From Nematopogon swammerdamellus (taxonomy: Eukaryota > Arthropoda > Insecta > Lepidoptera > Adelidae), in assembly GCA_946902875.1 (NCBI GenBank), contig OX336339.1:20739349-20803348 (forward strand): DNA of 64,000 bases, in the 5' to 3' direction. Each line of letters opens with the position of its first letter. The stretch's first letter is position 1. The notes under the pieces are model-generated. The model saw only the letters and a list, made by a program, of their open reading frames with translations, made no database searches and had not been told where the DNA came from. The position numbers were made by a program, and so were the translations under genes. Below are positions 55,406 through 64,000 of this stretch, in pieces.

Positions 55406-55815
55406 GACCAAGTGCGAGTCAAACTCGCGCACCGAGGGTTCCGTATCGCCATGTCATGGTCAGCGCCACTCACACCATCTATGGCGTGTTTTATGAAATG
55501 CTTCATATTAGTTAAAATTCATGATTAGGTTACTGTACACAACTGCCTCATCAACCGCTTCATACTGTTTTCGGTAGATAGCTCGCATACACTTTTTAGT
55601 TTCTTGTATGGGGACCCCGTGAATTTTTTACTTTTTCTTATTTTTATTATTTGTTGTTATATCGGTCATCATTCTGTGAAAATTTCAACGGGTAACTATT
55701 ACGGTTCATGAGATACAGCCCTCGGACAGACAGACGGACAGACAGACAGACAGACAGATGGCGTAGGCTTAGTAAGAGGGTCCCGTACGACGGACGGATA
55801 CGGAACACTGAAAAG
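55406..55815 (+). repeat. GCCAAGTG dispersed repeat, long intact form
   Basis: 'accaagtgcgagtcaaactc', 'gttttatgaaatgcttcata' (the empty-site sequence of the 34366 Helitron), GACAGACA run, 'gatacggaacactgaaaag'. A 34-bp stretch near 55527 ('actgtacacaactgcctcat') differs from other copies. Confidence 0.85.
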
Positions 55816-56822
55816 GCATTTCAATAGCTGGTATGGCGCGCGGGGCGCGCCCATAGAGTAGCTGAGCGTGGTTTCGAAGCGGTATTGTGGGGTGTGTCTG
55901 ATCTTCCATTGGACTCTTGGGTACAGTTACCCATGACGGCTGTTTATGTAAGAAATTTACTTACCTATTTATGTCTATATTGCTATAGTAAGTTGTGAGA
56001 ACTGCCATCTCCATACAAGATAATCCTGTAATTCACCACCTCCGGTTAAGTCTCGGTTAACATTTATCTGTCGGTTAAAGTGGCATCATTTCTCATAAAG
56101 TTGACCGCAGTTAAACAGGGACATATTAGCCGAAGGCTGTGAATTCGGCCCTAAGTCATGACAAACTTTACAGCAAAGTCACGGGCGCTTTCTATTTCTA
56201 TTTCTAACTACATTCCATATTATTATTTGATTTATTATGTCTAGTAGGTTAGACTGGCGGAAAATGCCGTTGGCATTATGAACTACCTTCTGTAAGTGCA
56301 ATAAAGGTTTTTTTATTTGATTTCGAAAACTTCACTAGGCAAATCACTAAAATATATTGTGTAATCCGCAACGCTACCTAACGACCACACGCTATTATTA
56401 TCTATGAGTTCGAAGTTTCTTTTTGCTGTAAGCAAATAATACGTTGTACTCGTTGACTGACTGAATGTGATTGTACCACTGCATATGAAAAATAGAAAAA
56501 CTAATTTGACATTATTTACGCGCCATATATATGCATCTGGGTCAAGTTATATGAAAAGGTTGTCTCTATCGTCTGTTATTTCGGTTGCCCGCAACAGAAA
56601 ACGCATTTAATTGGTCACATTACATTATAATTACACTCATTTGTGTGCTGGCTGAAGCAAATTATAACTTGCCGCCTCACCTTGTACAAGGTAACGAACC
56701 ATTTCGGGATTACATTTGAATAATAAGAACTGCTGAAACGGTCACGCACATACACCGACCACCGCGTGTACATACGACCACTGACTAAGTACTAGATTGA
56801 CCTTGCTCACACATCACTCCCG
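55816..56822. other. Non-coding stretch
   Basis: 56030-56160 has repeated 'cggttaa' motifs (three in 60 bp) that may be a decayed MITE. No gene recognised. Confidence 0.4.
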
Positions 56823-57247
56823 ACATGAACTCAGCAAGCCCATGAATTTCATGTTACATTGGAGAGAGTTACATGAACTCATCAAGCCAATGAATTTCAT
56901 GTTCCTGCGGAGTTAGGTGGCCTAGACTAGTAGTCTAGTATCCATTCTCGAATGGAATTCCCGGCAAGTTACTGAAAAACATTCTCATCTAAATGTTTAT
57001 GAACTCATCAAGCCAATGAATTTCATGTTCCTGCGGAGTTAGGTGACCTAGACTAGTAGTCTAGTACCTAGATTCTCGAATGGAATTCCCGGCAAGTTAC
57101 TGAAAAACATTCTCATCTATATGTTTTTGGTTGGTATTGTATGTAACTATATAGAAGACTCCACACATGGCTCAAAGAAAAATTTTAAACGTAAAACAAT
57201 TATAAAGGTTGCTGCTGAGGAGAAGTCGCGATAATTCTAGGTTACGG
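56823..57247 (+). repeat. Duplicated segment, copy B, with 126-bp tandem repeat
   Basis: A second copy of 54661-55074. Within it, the block 56874-56999 is repeated at 57000-57125 (period 126). Each block includes a CTAGACTA-G-TAGTCTAG palindrome and 'aatggaattcccggcaagtt'. Confidence 0.85.
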
Positions 57248-57354
57248 CACCGACCAAATCAGCTTATATGCTGAGTTCACAATGGCGTATGTTCTAGGGC
57301 GTATGGTTGTGTTTCATGGCTCACCGTATCGTATTTAGGTATTTTTTATTGAAA

Positions 57355-57975
57355 CCAGCATTGGTAGCTGTGCCGAGAGACCAATGGTGCAGTCGACAGA
57401 GCCAAAATCACCTCTCCTCGCGAAACCATGCTCAGTTAGGTGCCATGCCAGCAGATTTGCGGACTGTTGCTAGGGAAGACACACAGGTTTCAGGTTTAAA
57501 GGATTCAGGAAATACACTCGCCGGAAGACAGTTCCACACTCTAGCGGTACGACAAAGAAACGATTTAGAGAACCGATGAGTTCTCAAAAGCCCAATGTCA
57601 ACAACAAAAGGGTGCTCTCTGAGCAGGGTTGCCAGATGTCCGGTTTTGGACCGGACAGTCCGGTTTTTGAGGCTTGTGTGCGGTCTCCAATACAATGAAA
57701 AACCGGACATCAAATCTTGCGGTCTTTTCTTCATATAACGCATATTTATTATATTTTTCAGAACATTTTAATTGTAATTCTTCGATTTCAACCCCTTTTA
57801 TTTATTACTCTATCTTCCATTCATTTTCAAAAATAAAGGTAATTGAATTTTTTATGAAATATTTTAAACTGAAAAATCGGGAAAAATGTTTGATGAAAAA
57901 TGTCCGGTTTTTTCAACTGAACCACCTGGCAACCCTGTCTCTGAGACGAGTCATGCGAAGATAGGACGGGTGGCA
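57355..57975 (-). pseudogene. LINE 3' end interrupted by a hAT-like MITE
   Basis: Minus reading of 57432-57623: LLRTHRFSKSFLCRTARVWN, CLPASVFPESFKPET, the R-T-x-x-x-W-N-x-L-P end of a jockey/CR1-like polyprotein. It is followed by the 3' end 'gcgaggagaggtgattttgg', 'tctgtcgactgcacca'. The upstream coding side continues at 57946 beyond the MITE. 5'-truncated. Confidence 0.8.
57624..57937. mobile_element. hAT-like MITE, 314 bp, with exact 8-bp duplication
   Basis: TIRs CAGGGTTGCCAG / CTGGCAACCCTG, followed inside by 'tgtccggtttt' near both ends. Flanked by identical TCTCTGAG (57616-57623 and 57938-57945). Interior AT-rich, non-coding. An 8-bp duplication and CAGGG ends are hAT features. Confidence 0.9.
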
Positions 57976-58031
57976 AATGTCCGCAAATACACGAATTGAG
58001 GAGCGTTCATAGCGTTACAATAATTGTACAC

Positions 58032-58058
58032 ACGCAATAATTATTATTGCGTGTGAAG
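58032..58058. repeat. 27-bp palindrome
   Basis: CACACGCAATAAT, one central base, ATTATTGCGTGTG: a perfect dyad with 13-nt arms, in GC-poor DNA just before the Helitron at 58155. Confidence 0.8.
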
Positions 58059-58274
58059 GCGCGCACACTTGTATATCGAGAGGTAACATGTTTCATCGCG
58101 CTTTGCCTCTCCTAGTATTTAGTTAAGTGCGCACAATTTCGATATAATATATTATCTCTAACTTCTTATAAAAGGGAATGTCTGTCTGTATGTATGTTTG
58201 AGGTAAACTACAAAAACACTGAACAGATTTTGATGCGGTTACTCAATCACTATAGGCATCAGCATCACGCTAAA

Positions 58275-58368
58275 TAGTACCGTGTGGGGTCGGTACTTAA
58301 AAAGAATAGCCCCACTGCATCTCTCCCCGTCGCATGTCGTAAAAGTCGACTAAGGGATAAGAAAATTC
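58275..58368 (+). repeat. 'CGTAAAAGGCGACTAA' family, first 94 bp
   Basis: 'accgtgtggggtcggtactt' to 'gtcgactaagggataagaaa', truncated exactly where the SINE begins. Either the SINE landed here and the rest was lost, or the two form a composite retroposon. Confidence 0.75.
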
Positions 58369-58790
58369 GTCAGCCTCGGTAGCTCAGTGGCGCGGTTGGT
58401 TAGTCAACTGTTATTAAGCAACGCTGAGCGCGGTCAGTGATTGGATGGGTGACCGCTCGACCGTTGGAGGCTGACCGTGGTTCGGATTCCACGTTAAACT
58501 GTAGGTCCCTTCCCTTCTTACCTTACTAGGTGGTAGGGTTTATCCCGGCCGGGTTGGTACCACCGCACTGAACGAAACGTCGGTCGAAACGGCTATGTAA
58601 ATAGTTCGTGTTTTCCGTCCAGTTTAGTGTAGCCGACATGAAATGAAGGGAAGCACTGACATGGCACCTAGTTCACCCTGTGTTATGGGCTGACATCACG
58701 GATGTTGTAGGTGATGTAGCCAACCGTGTCAGGTTCCATAGAAAAAAATAAAAAAAAATAAAAAATAAAAAAAACAAAAAAAAAATTGCC
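58369..58790 (+). mobile_element. tRNA/5S-type SINE, full-length reference copy
   Basis: tRNA-like head 'gtcagcctcggtagctcagt' (58369), 5S-rRNA-like core 58414-58457 (TTAAGCAACGC, 'gcggtcagtgattggatggg', TGACCGCT), B-box-like 'gtggttcggattccac' (58477-58492). ~250-bp body to 'accgtgtcaggttccatag' and an AAAAAT/A-rich tail. In 5S rRNA the sequence TTAAGCAAC...GGATGGGTGACCGC is the internal promoter region, so this SINE appears to combine tRNA-like and 5S-like elements. Confidence 0.8.
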
Positions 58791-59009
58791 TTAGGGCTGA
58801 GCAGTATCAAAGAAAGTATAGTATAGGGTATAGTAAAGAAAGTATAGTAAAGTATAGTATAGTGTAGGGAGAGACAGAGAGAGAGAGAGAGATAATATAA
58901 GAGAATGGATCGTTTATTATCATCTTTGCGTTTAAATCGGATTTGCTATTAAACCGAGAGTTCTACCTCGAGCGAAACCGTGGGCAAAAGCTAATTAAAA
59001 TATAAAAAT

Positions 59010-59505
59010 CTGTCAAGTGCGAGTTTTACTTGCGCGCGGAGGTTTCCGTATCTATCCGCTATCAATAATATCCGCCTATTCGCTCAGGTGGCGTGGTCTT
59101 CGAATTTTAATTTCGAAGATTTATGTAGGACGATCCGAGAGAAGCCTCAATGAGGTCGATAGCAATTTACGGTGGGAAAATGACAGCACCTCAATAGGTC
59201 GTTGGCAATTGAGCGGCTATAACAATGCAATGTATAAAAGCCTGTGGCGCCATCTTTTATTCAATAGTGTGACCAATCGATTTTATTATACGTTTGTTGT
59301 ACTGGAGCCCCCCTTAACTTTTAACATTTTCTTATTTTTCTTATTTGTTGTTATATCCGCCATAGTAACACATATTCTGTGAAAGTTTCAACCGGCTACC
59401 TATTACGGTTCAAGAGATACAGCCCTCGGATGGACGGACGGACAGATAGACGGCGGAGGCTTAGTAATAGGCTTCCGTACGGGATACGGAAACCTAAAAA
59501 GTTTC
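59010..59505 (+). repeat. GCCAAGTG repeat, diverged long variant
   Basis: 'gtcaagtgcgagttttactt', then a variant middle ('tagtgtgaccaatcgatttt', shared with 33790), 'tccgccatagtaacacatat', 'acggttcaagagatacagcc', GGACGGACAGA run, 'gggatacggaaacctaaaaa'. Confidence 0.7.
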
Positions 59506-59618
59506 TTTGCAATATTGAAACTAACTGCGCCAAAATAGAGGGAATCCGAACGACGGCCAATCCAACGTTCAACAGCGCGGCGTCGGCGGTGGCACTTGTC
59601 GGTTCATTCATATAGTTA

Positions 59619-59905
59619 CACTATACTTCCACGGGAGGTGCTTGGCCGATGTTTCTCGCCACATATTCTCTACATAGTCTAACTAAACAGCAAAGTACTA
59701 TGTCGTCTGTATGCATCTTCTTCTGCGGCAGCGTACACGTACGGTGGCCCACTGCGACGTACGCCTCTCCATGTTCCCGACTTTTAGCGGTACGGAACCA
59801 CTGTCTGCCGGCGACATCCACAATGTCACTCCCCAAACCTATTGGGGGGGTCTTCCCACAGTTTCCCTGTTCACATAGCCGCCAGTCTAGGACGCGTTAC
59901 CCCAA
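59619..59905 (-). pseudogene. RTE-like LINE 3' end, decayed
   Basis: Minus: VLDWRLCEQGNCGKTPP, then SDIVDVAGRQWFRTAKSREH and GEAYVAVGH. The same C-terminal motif series as 12010-12330, with stops and frameshifts. Related to, but older than, that copy. Confidence 0.7.
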
Positions 59906-59964
59906 CGATTCATTGTATCTTTGGCATTTTTACCAGCTTAGCGTCGACGGATTTCTCGTTTCGA

Positions 59965-60040
59965 ACTCTATCCCGTAGAGTTATTCTGAATAACTCTACG
60001 GGATAGAGTACTGGTAGTGAATAGCTTATTCACTACCAGT
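59965..60040. repeat. Two abutting perfect palindromes (45 bp + 31 bp)
   Basis: 59965-60009: 22-nt arms ACTCTATCCCGTAGAGTTAT.. with a 1-nt centre. 60010-60040: 14-nt arms ACTGGTAGTGAATA with a 3-nt centre. The second begins on the base after the first ends. Confidence 0.95.
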
Positions 60041-60379
60041 ATGGCCGTTCCATGCCGCAAGCTGACTTACAAATAGTTTTGGGCGATTCCAATCGTTATT
60101 GGTCATATTTCGCATCAGTACGAACGACGAAGGAACGACGAAGGACGAATTTAAAGGACGAAAGTGGCCCACCCCAGCAATCTGTAAGTATGTTCGCTCA
60201 TAGCTATAGAACGGCTCAGAAGATTTGGATGCGGTTTTCACCCCTGCAATCTGACATACCCCCGGGTGGCTATCAGTTGTTTAGCATCAGGCTTCACCTG
60301 TAGTAGGAAGTTCGACTTGAGCTGCGGGCAGTGGGCACAAGTAATTTTGTGTTGAAAACTTCTTATTACATGCATTTTA

Positions 60380-60540
60380 CAGGGCCGGCCCGTTCATATA
60401 GGCAAACTAGGCGATGGCCTAGGGCGCTCGTATTTGGGGGCGGCATGGCGAGGGGGTAGCGTGTCAGCGACAAGACCCCGCGAATCGACAGTGAGGGTGT
60501 TGCTGACACTTCCCGTGTATGTATGTGGCCAGTGGTGAGG
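60380..60540 (+). mobile_element. One end of a hAT-like element
   Basis: CAGGGCCGGCCCGTTCATAT, 'aggcaaactaggcgatggcc', 'tagggcgctcgtatttgg'. The sequence style matches hAT termini known from many animals. The opposite end and target duplication are not visible; a SINE tail starts at 60577. Confidence 0.45.
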
Positions 60541-60576
60541 GTATGGGTAAAATATCATTTTAATATACGTTTGATT

Positions 60577-60866
60577 TGACCGTGGTTCGGATTCCACGTT
60601 AAACTGTAGGTCCCTTCCCTTCTTACCTTACTAGGTGGTAGGGTTTATCCCGGCCGGGTAGGTACCACCGCACTGAACGAAACGTCGGTCGAAACGGCTA
60701 TGTAAATAGTTCGTGTTTTCCGTCCAGTTTAGTGTAGCCGACATGAAATGAAGGGAAGCACTGACATGGCACCTAGTTCACCCTGTGTTATGGGCTGACA
60801 TCACGGATGTTGTAGGTGATGTAGCCAACCGTGTCAGGTTCCATAAAAAAAAAAAATAATAATAAT
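60577..60866 (+). mobile_element. tRNA/5S-type SINE, head missing
   Basis: Starts at the B-box-like 'tgaccgtggttcggattcca' and is almost identical to 58473-58742, ending 'gtgtcaggttccat' and A's/(AAT)n. Truncation falls just after the 5S-like core. Confidence 0.85.
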
Positions 60867-61351
60867 AATAACTACGCTTCGAAAACCTTTTCACAATTTT
60901 GTAATATATAGGTAAGTTAGGTTAGGTTAAGTTTAAGTTAATCCAAGTTTATTTGTTTATCAAAATGATCAAATCTCGCGCCCTTTTCCTGTCTCATACG
61001 ACCGGAATTCCTCGGCGCTAAGTGTGACTTCCGCCAACCGCTCGCCCGCGTGACGTCCGGCCAGGCAGCGTTCCGACCAGGTTCCGCAGCTCCCGCAGAC
61101 GAGGTAACCTTGCCGCTTACTTCCGCCACACCACGCAGTAACCACATGCACTGCTCGCTGACAACGAGATAAGACAAGAAACAAATCATGTTCGCGGTAA
61201 AACTATATCAAGATCTAACTACTCTACATCAAGTTGTCTTGTATCGTAACAATTCAACCGTAAAATCTGTAACACCGCGCCGAGACCGATCGTTTATGTT
61301 CAATTTTATGTTCGGCCTAGTCGAGAACCGCACTATCAATCGCGTGTATGC
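60867..61351 (-). CDS. Unassigned GC-rich coding-like fragment (60969-61190)
   Basis: Minus frame 61184-60969 reads VVTAWCGGSKRQGYLVCGSC, GTWSERCLAGRHAGERLAEV, then EEFRSYETGKGREI and stop. Two CxxC-like pairs suggest a zinc ribbon, and base composition stands out from the AT-rich surroundings. The TTG start is not believable, so it would be a 3' exon or fragment. Family not recognised. The rest of the interval is non-coding, with (TTAGG)2 near 60915. Confidence 0.25.
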
Positions 61352-61762
61352 GCAATGGCTGTAGGGGCGGTCTTGGTTCAGACGCTTTGATTTCAAGGTC
61401 CGAGGTTCAAATCCGGCGCATGTGCACCAATGATTGATTCTGACGGGAAAATGTAGGTATGTGCATACCTACACAACCGCTGCTTCGCACCGTTCGGAAC
61501 CGGTGTAGGCTGTAGAACTGTAGGCCCTTCCTTAAGATGGGTGGTGGTAGGCTCAATTGATTGGCTTGGTGACACCACCGTACTGGACATATGTATGATG
61601 GCCGCATAGCAGCCTCGGCTGTGTTCTCCTCTGCTCTGGTTCAGTTTAGACCAGCAATCCAAAGGGAAGTCTTCGGTATGGCACCTACTCGGAGGTGATA
61701 TTGGCCGGTCGGAGCATGTGCTCTGGCCCCTCTTACTCAGCCATCCATACCGAATTACATTT
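61352..61762 (+). mobile_element. tRNA-headed SINE, full length, diverged head
   Basis: The head is decayed but 'gtccgaggttcaaatccggc' (B box, ~61399) is clear. Body 'gtagaactgtaggcccttcc', 'ccaccgtactggacatatgt', 'aagtcttcggtatggcacct', 'tattggccggtcggagcat', end 'ataccgaattacat'. Confidence 0.8.
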
Positions 61763-62117
61763 AAGTACCTACACATTGTATTACAAAGCATGATGTCTCC
61801 TGTGCATTATACTTCAATGTTCGCACTCATTAGCGTGCTCATTAATATATCAGTTGTCATGCAGTTAATTGAGGCAGACTTTATGGTGATTTATAAAACG
61901 CGTCCTCGCGAATAATGCTCTAAACGTGGGTCGAACCAGTGGAGCAGGAAACGCACAAGAGTTGCGACTTGTGTGTGCAAGTCGTTTTGTTGTAGAACTA
62001 ACGGCCGGTTTCCGAGACTAGCTCGACTATGTTGAATTATTGGTAAAGGTAGGTACGCCCATTCAGGATATTCAAATTTTATCACGACCGGCTTCTCTAA
62101 ATTTTGCTACAAACACG

Positions 62118-62369
62118 ATGCTACAAAAACTGCACGATTCTCTAAATTGTTCTTGTGCCGCACTGCAAAGGTGTGGAGCCCGCTCCCAGGGAATATCTTT
62201 CCCGACTCTTAAAATCCACGGATCTTCAAATATCTTCAAGCCATCCCCGAGCGACATTAGTTCACCTCCAAGCAGGACTGGCACCTCCTCTCCTCGGCGG
62301 TGAAATTGGCTGCGCCCGAGGCTTCGACCTCGGGCAGAGCAACCCAGGTCGGAAGCAATAAAAAAAACA
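62118..62369 (+). repeat. LINE 3' end with A-tail, most complete of its family
   Basis: 'cacgattctctaaattgttc', 'gcactgcaaaggtgtggagc', 'aatccacggatcttcaaata', 'gcggtgaaattggctgcgcc', 'cgaggcttcgacctcgggca', 'ggaagcaataaaaaa'. Two short frames (62040-62303, 62155-62361) each hold part of a V-W-x-x-L-P-like end, so the coding is frameshifted. Confidence 0.75.
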
Positions 62370-64000
62370 TACACATACAATTTGTGTGGTGTGGAAACCT
62401 CGGTGCGCGAGTCGTACACTGCTCTCACCTCTGCTCCGGCTCTTTCTGCTCCACACCCCGGAGACACCAATAGACCATCGTATTTTTATATTTTCCTGAT
62501 GAGACTAGGGAACAACCGCAGAGTGAGGTGTTTGTGTTGGACTCTTCACATTGTCTCATAAATTGTATAACCTCTGTTTAATTTCAGGGGGGAAAATGCC
62601 TGGGAAATTCTTTGCTTTTTTTATGTAATCCGGTGTTTTAAAGCTTTCTTTTAGGCCTGCATCGTAAAAGATGCCTGAACCATTGTTGGTTTGATGATTA
62701 GTACCACGATTAGTACAAACCATTGCGCTGGGAACTGAACCAAAATAGTCTTAGCACCATTATGCGCGGTATATATACTATACAGGTTCGGCACAATCTC
62801 TGATGGGTGACCTATCAAAAGTGGAATTAGGGAAATAAAACATCCAACTATGTCCATATTGCTAAAATTTATTTTACACGATTACACGGTATTTAGGTAC
62901 AATAATTGCATAAACCTGAGCCTACACACTACTTAAACACCTTTTATATTGTCTGCAATTATCATCTACCTATACAGTACGATTCACTTGCTCTTGTTTT
63001 GTGTCACAAATGCTCTGAAATTTTGCTAACCATTGCTCACTGATACATGGTAGGCACGTGGGAGTGGGAAGGCATGCAATCTCAGTTTATTAAGTAGAAC
63101 AGGAGATAGCATCTACCTACGTGTATGTATTAGACTGACAGCTGTCACATGTACCATTTTAGAGCGAATGAATGTAATGAATGCAATGAATGACCATTAG
63201 TACCATGCATTTTTTAATAAACGTGTAAAAATCAGATAAAGGGTAAAACTTCATTGTTAATTTCTCAATGTTCCATGTGGGTAGTCTTTAAAACGCGAAA
63301 AAGCTGTTTTGACAACGAAACACGGCAACAAGACCGCTTTAAAATTTATATAATTTGATGTGTAGGTTTTTTTAATGTTGTTAATAAAAGCAATGATTTG
63401 AGTCCGAAGTGGCATTTTTGTGGGTGAAATTTGTATTGACAGTTGATACTCCAGATACTCCACCACACGAGAGCGCTATCCCCGATCTTTATATTACATG
63501 CATCTGCTAATTATCCACAACTTTTAATTGGATTTACCTACTATTTTTTTAATATATATTTGTAACTAGTCAGTAGTATAGCTGTTAAGTTTCCAATAAA
63601 TAAATAAATAACTGTCAAATTTGCAGCAATAAACTGGACGTTAGTTTTGAAAATGTCATTCATTCATTCTCATTGCTCATTTGTCTGTTAAACTTGTGGG
63701 TCGTCCGTCCACTAGGCACGTATCCAGAAATCTTGTGTAGGTTATTTCGCTGGTTCAGGAGGGACAAAGTGTCTAATATCTTCCTCCCAAAATGGACGTC
63801 TGCACAAAAATGTGTGTTCTGACATTTTGACAGCTGTCATCACTGGGGCGGGGCGTGCCCTTACACAAAGAGTCGACGCAAGTGAGTTAACCACAATATA
63901 GATCTATCAAGAACCGTCTCTAGTCAGGCCCTACACACAAATATTTCATTATTTTATTACAATAACAGAATATAAACAATTTGGTCACTAAGTTCCACAT
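62370..64000. other. Non-coding stretch to window end
   Basis: 'aaacctcggtgcgcgagtcg' at 62395-62414 resembles the head of the GCCAAGTG repeat in reverse. Otherwise AT-rich, with 'atgaatgtaatgaatgcaat' repeats (63166-63190). No gene recognised. Confidence 0.45.

Larger units (their letters stand above)
58155..58994 (+). mobile_element. Helitron carrying nested insertions
   Basis: Starts A|TCTCTAACTTCTTATAAAAG and ends 'gcgaaaccgtgggcaaaagC' TAA|T. Without the inserts it matches 23350-23620: 'cacgctaaatag' (58274) should join 'ccttagggctgagcag' (58790). Between these lie a truncated 'CGTAAAAGGCGACTAA' repeat and a full SINE. Tracts of TATAGTA and (GA)n at 58815-58892 are extra expansions. Confidence 0.8.

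Noticed and set aside
58414..58457. 5S rRNA gene
   Set aside because: Only about 44 bp of 5S-like sequence, embedded between a tRNA-like head and SINE body. Repeated with truncation at other loci.

Overview
The window reads as nuclear DNA of a moth or butterfly (Lepidoptera). It is AT-rich and intron-like, with no operons or bacterial signals. It is crowded with repeats I associate with lepidopteran genomes: a dispersed repeat beginning GCCAAGTGCGAGTCG, Helitrons ending in a CCGCGG hairpin plus CTAG, LINE 3' ends with ATC or A tails, and tRNA-like SINEs. I see no complete host gene. The host-coding candidates are one small secreted cuticle-like exon (2831-3016, minus), one possible TATA-driven first exon (32702-33247, minus), one intronless YqaJ-nuclease-like ORF (41861-42289, plus) and a few unassigned short ORFs.

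Layout. 1-11 kb: mostly unremarkable AT-rich DNA with the secreted exon and a few old repeats. 11-16 kb: SINE, LINE, MITE and dispersed-repeat fragments. 16.7-18.5 kb: a perfect 209-bp inverted repeat beside a Helitron made largely of a ~66-bp minisatellite that reverses direction midway. 19-28 kb: two SINE families (one combining tRNA-like and 5S-rRNA-like sequence), hAT-like MITEs, a miRNA-like hairpin, and LINE ends. 28-34 kb: gene-poor, with a GC-rich first-exon candidate near 33 kb. 34.3-40.1 kb: two further Helitrons with the same reversing minisatellite; the first has a precise paralogous empty site. 41.6-46.6 kb: the YqaJ-like ORF, followed by a ~4.16-kb element in which Ty3/gypsy-like gag-pol remnants lie between ~0.6-kb INVERTED terminal repeats. 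46.8-64 kb: more SINEs, fold-backs, Helitrons, a piggyBac-like MITE, a 5'-truncated LINE with an open RT C-terminus, a duplicated ~0.4-kb segment and nested insertions.

The most unusual objects are (i) the gag-pol element bounded by inverted rather than direct repeats, (ii) three Helitrons sharing an internal head-to-head minisatellite able to form very long hairpin RNA, (iii) SINEs with a tRNA-like 5' end and a 5S-rRNA-like segment, and (iv) the perfect 16.68-17.11 kb palindrome. All coding parts of the mobile elements are broken, so none looks autonomous here. All family assignments are by eye; no database search was run.
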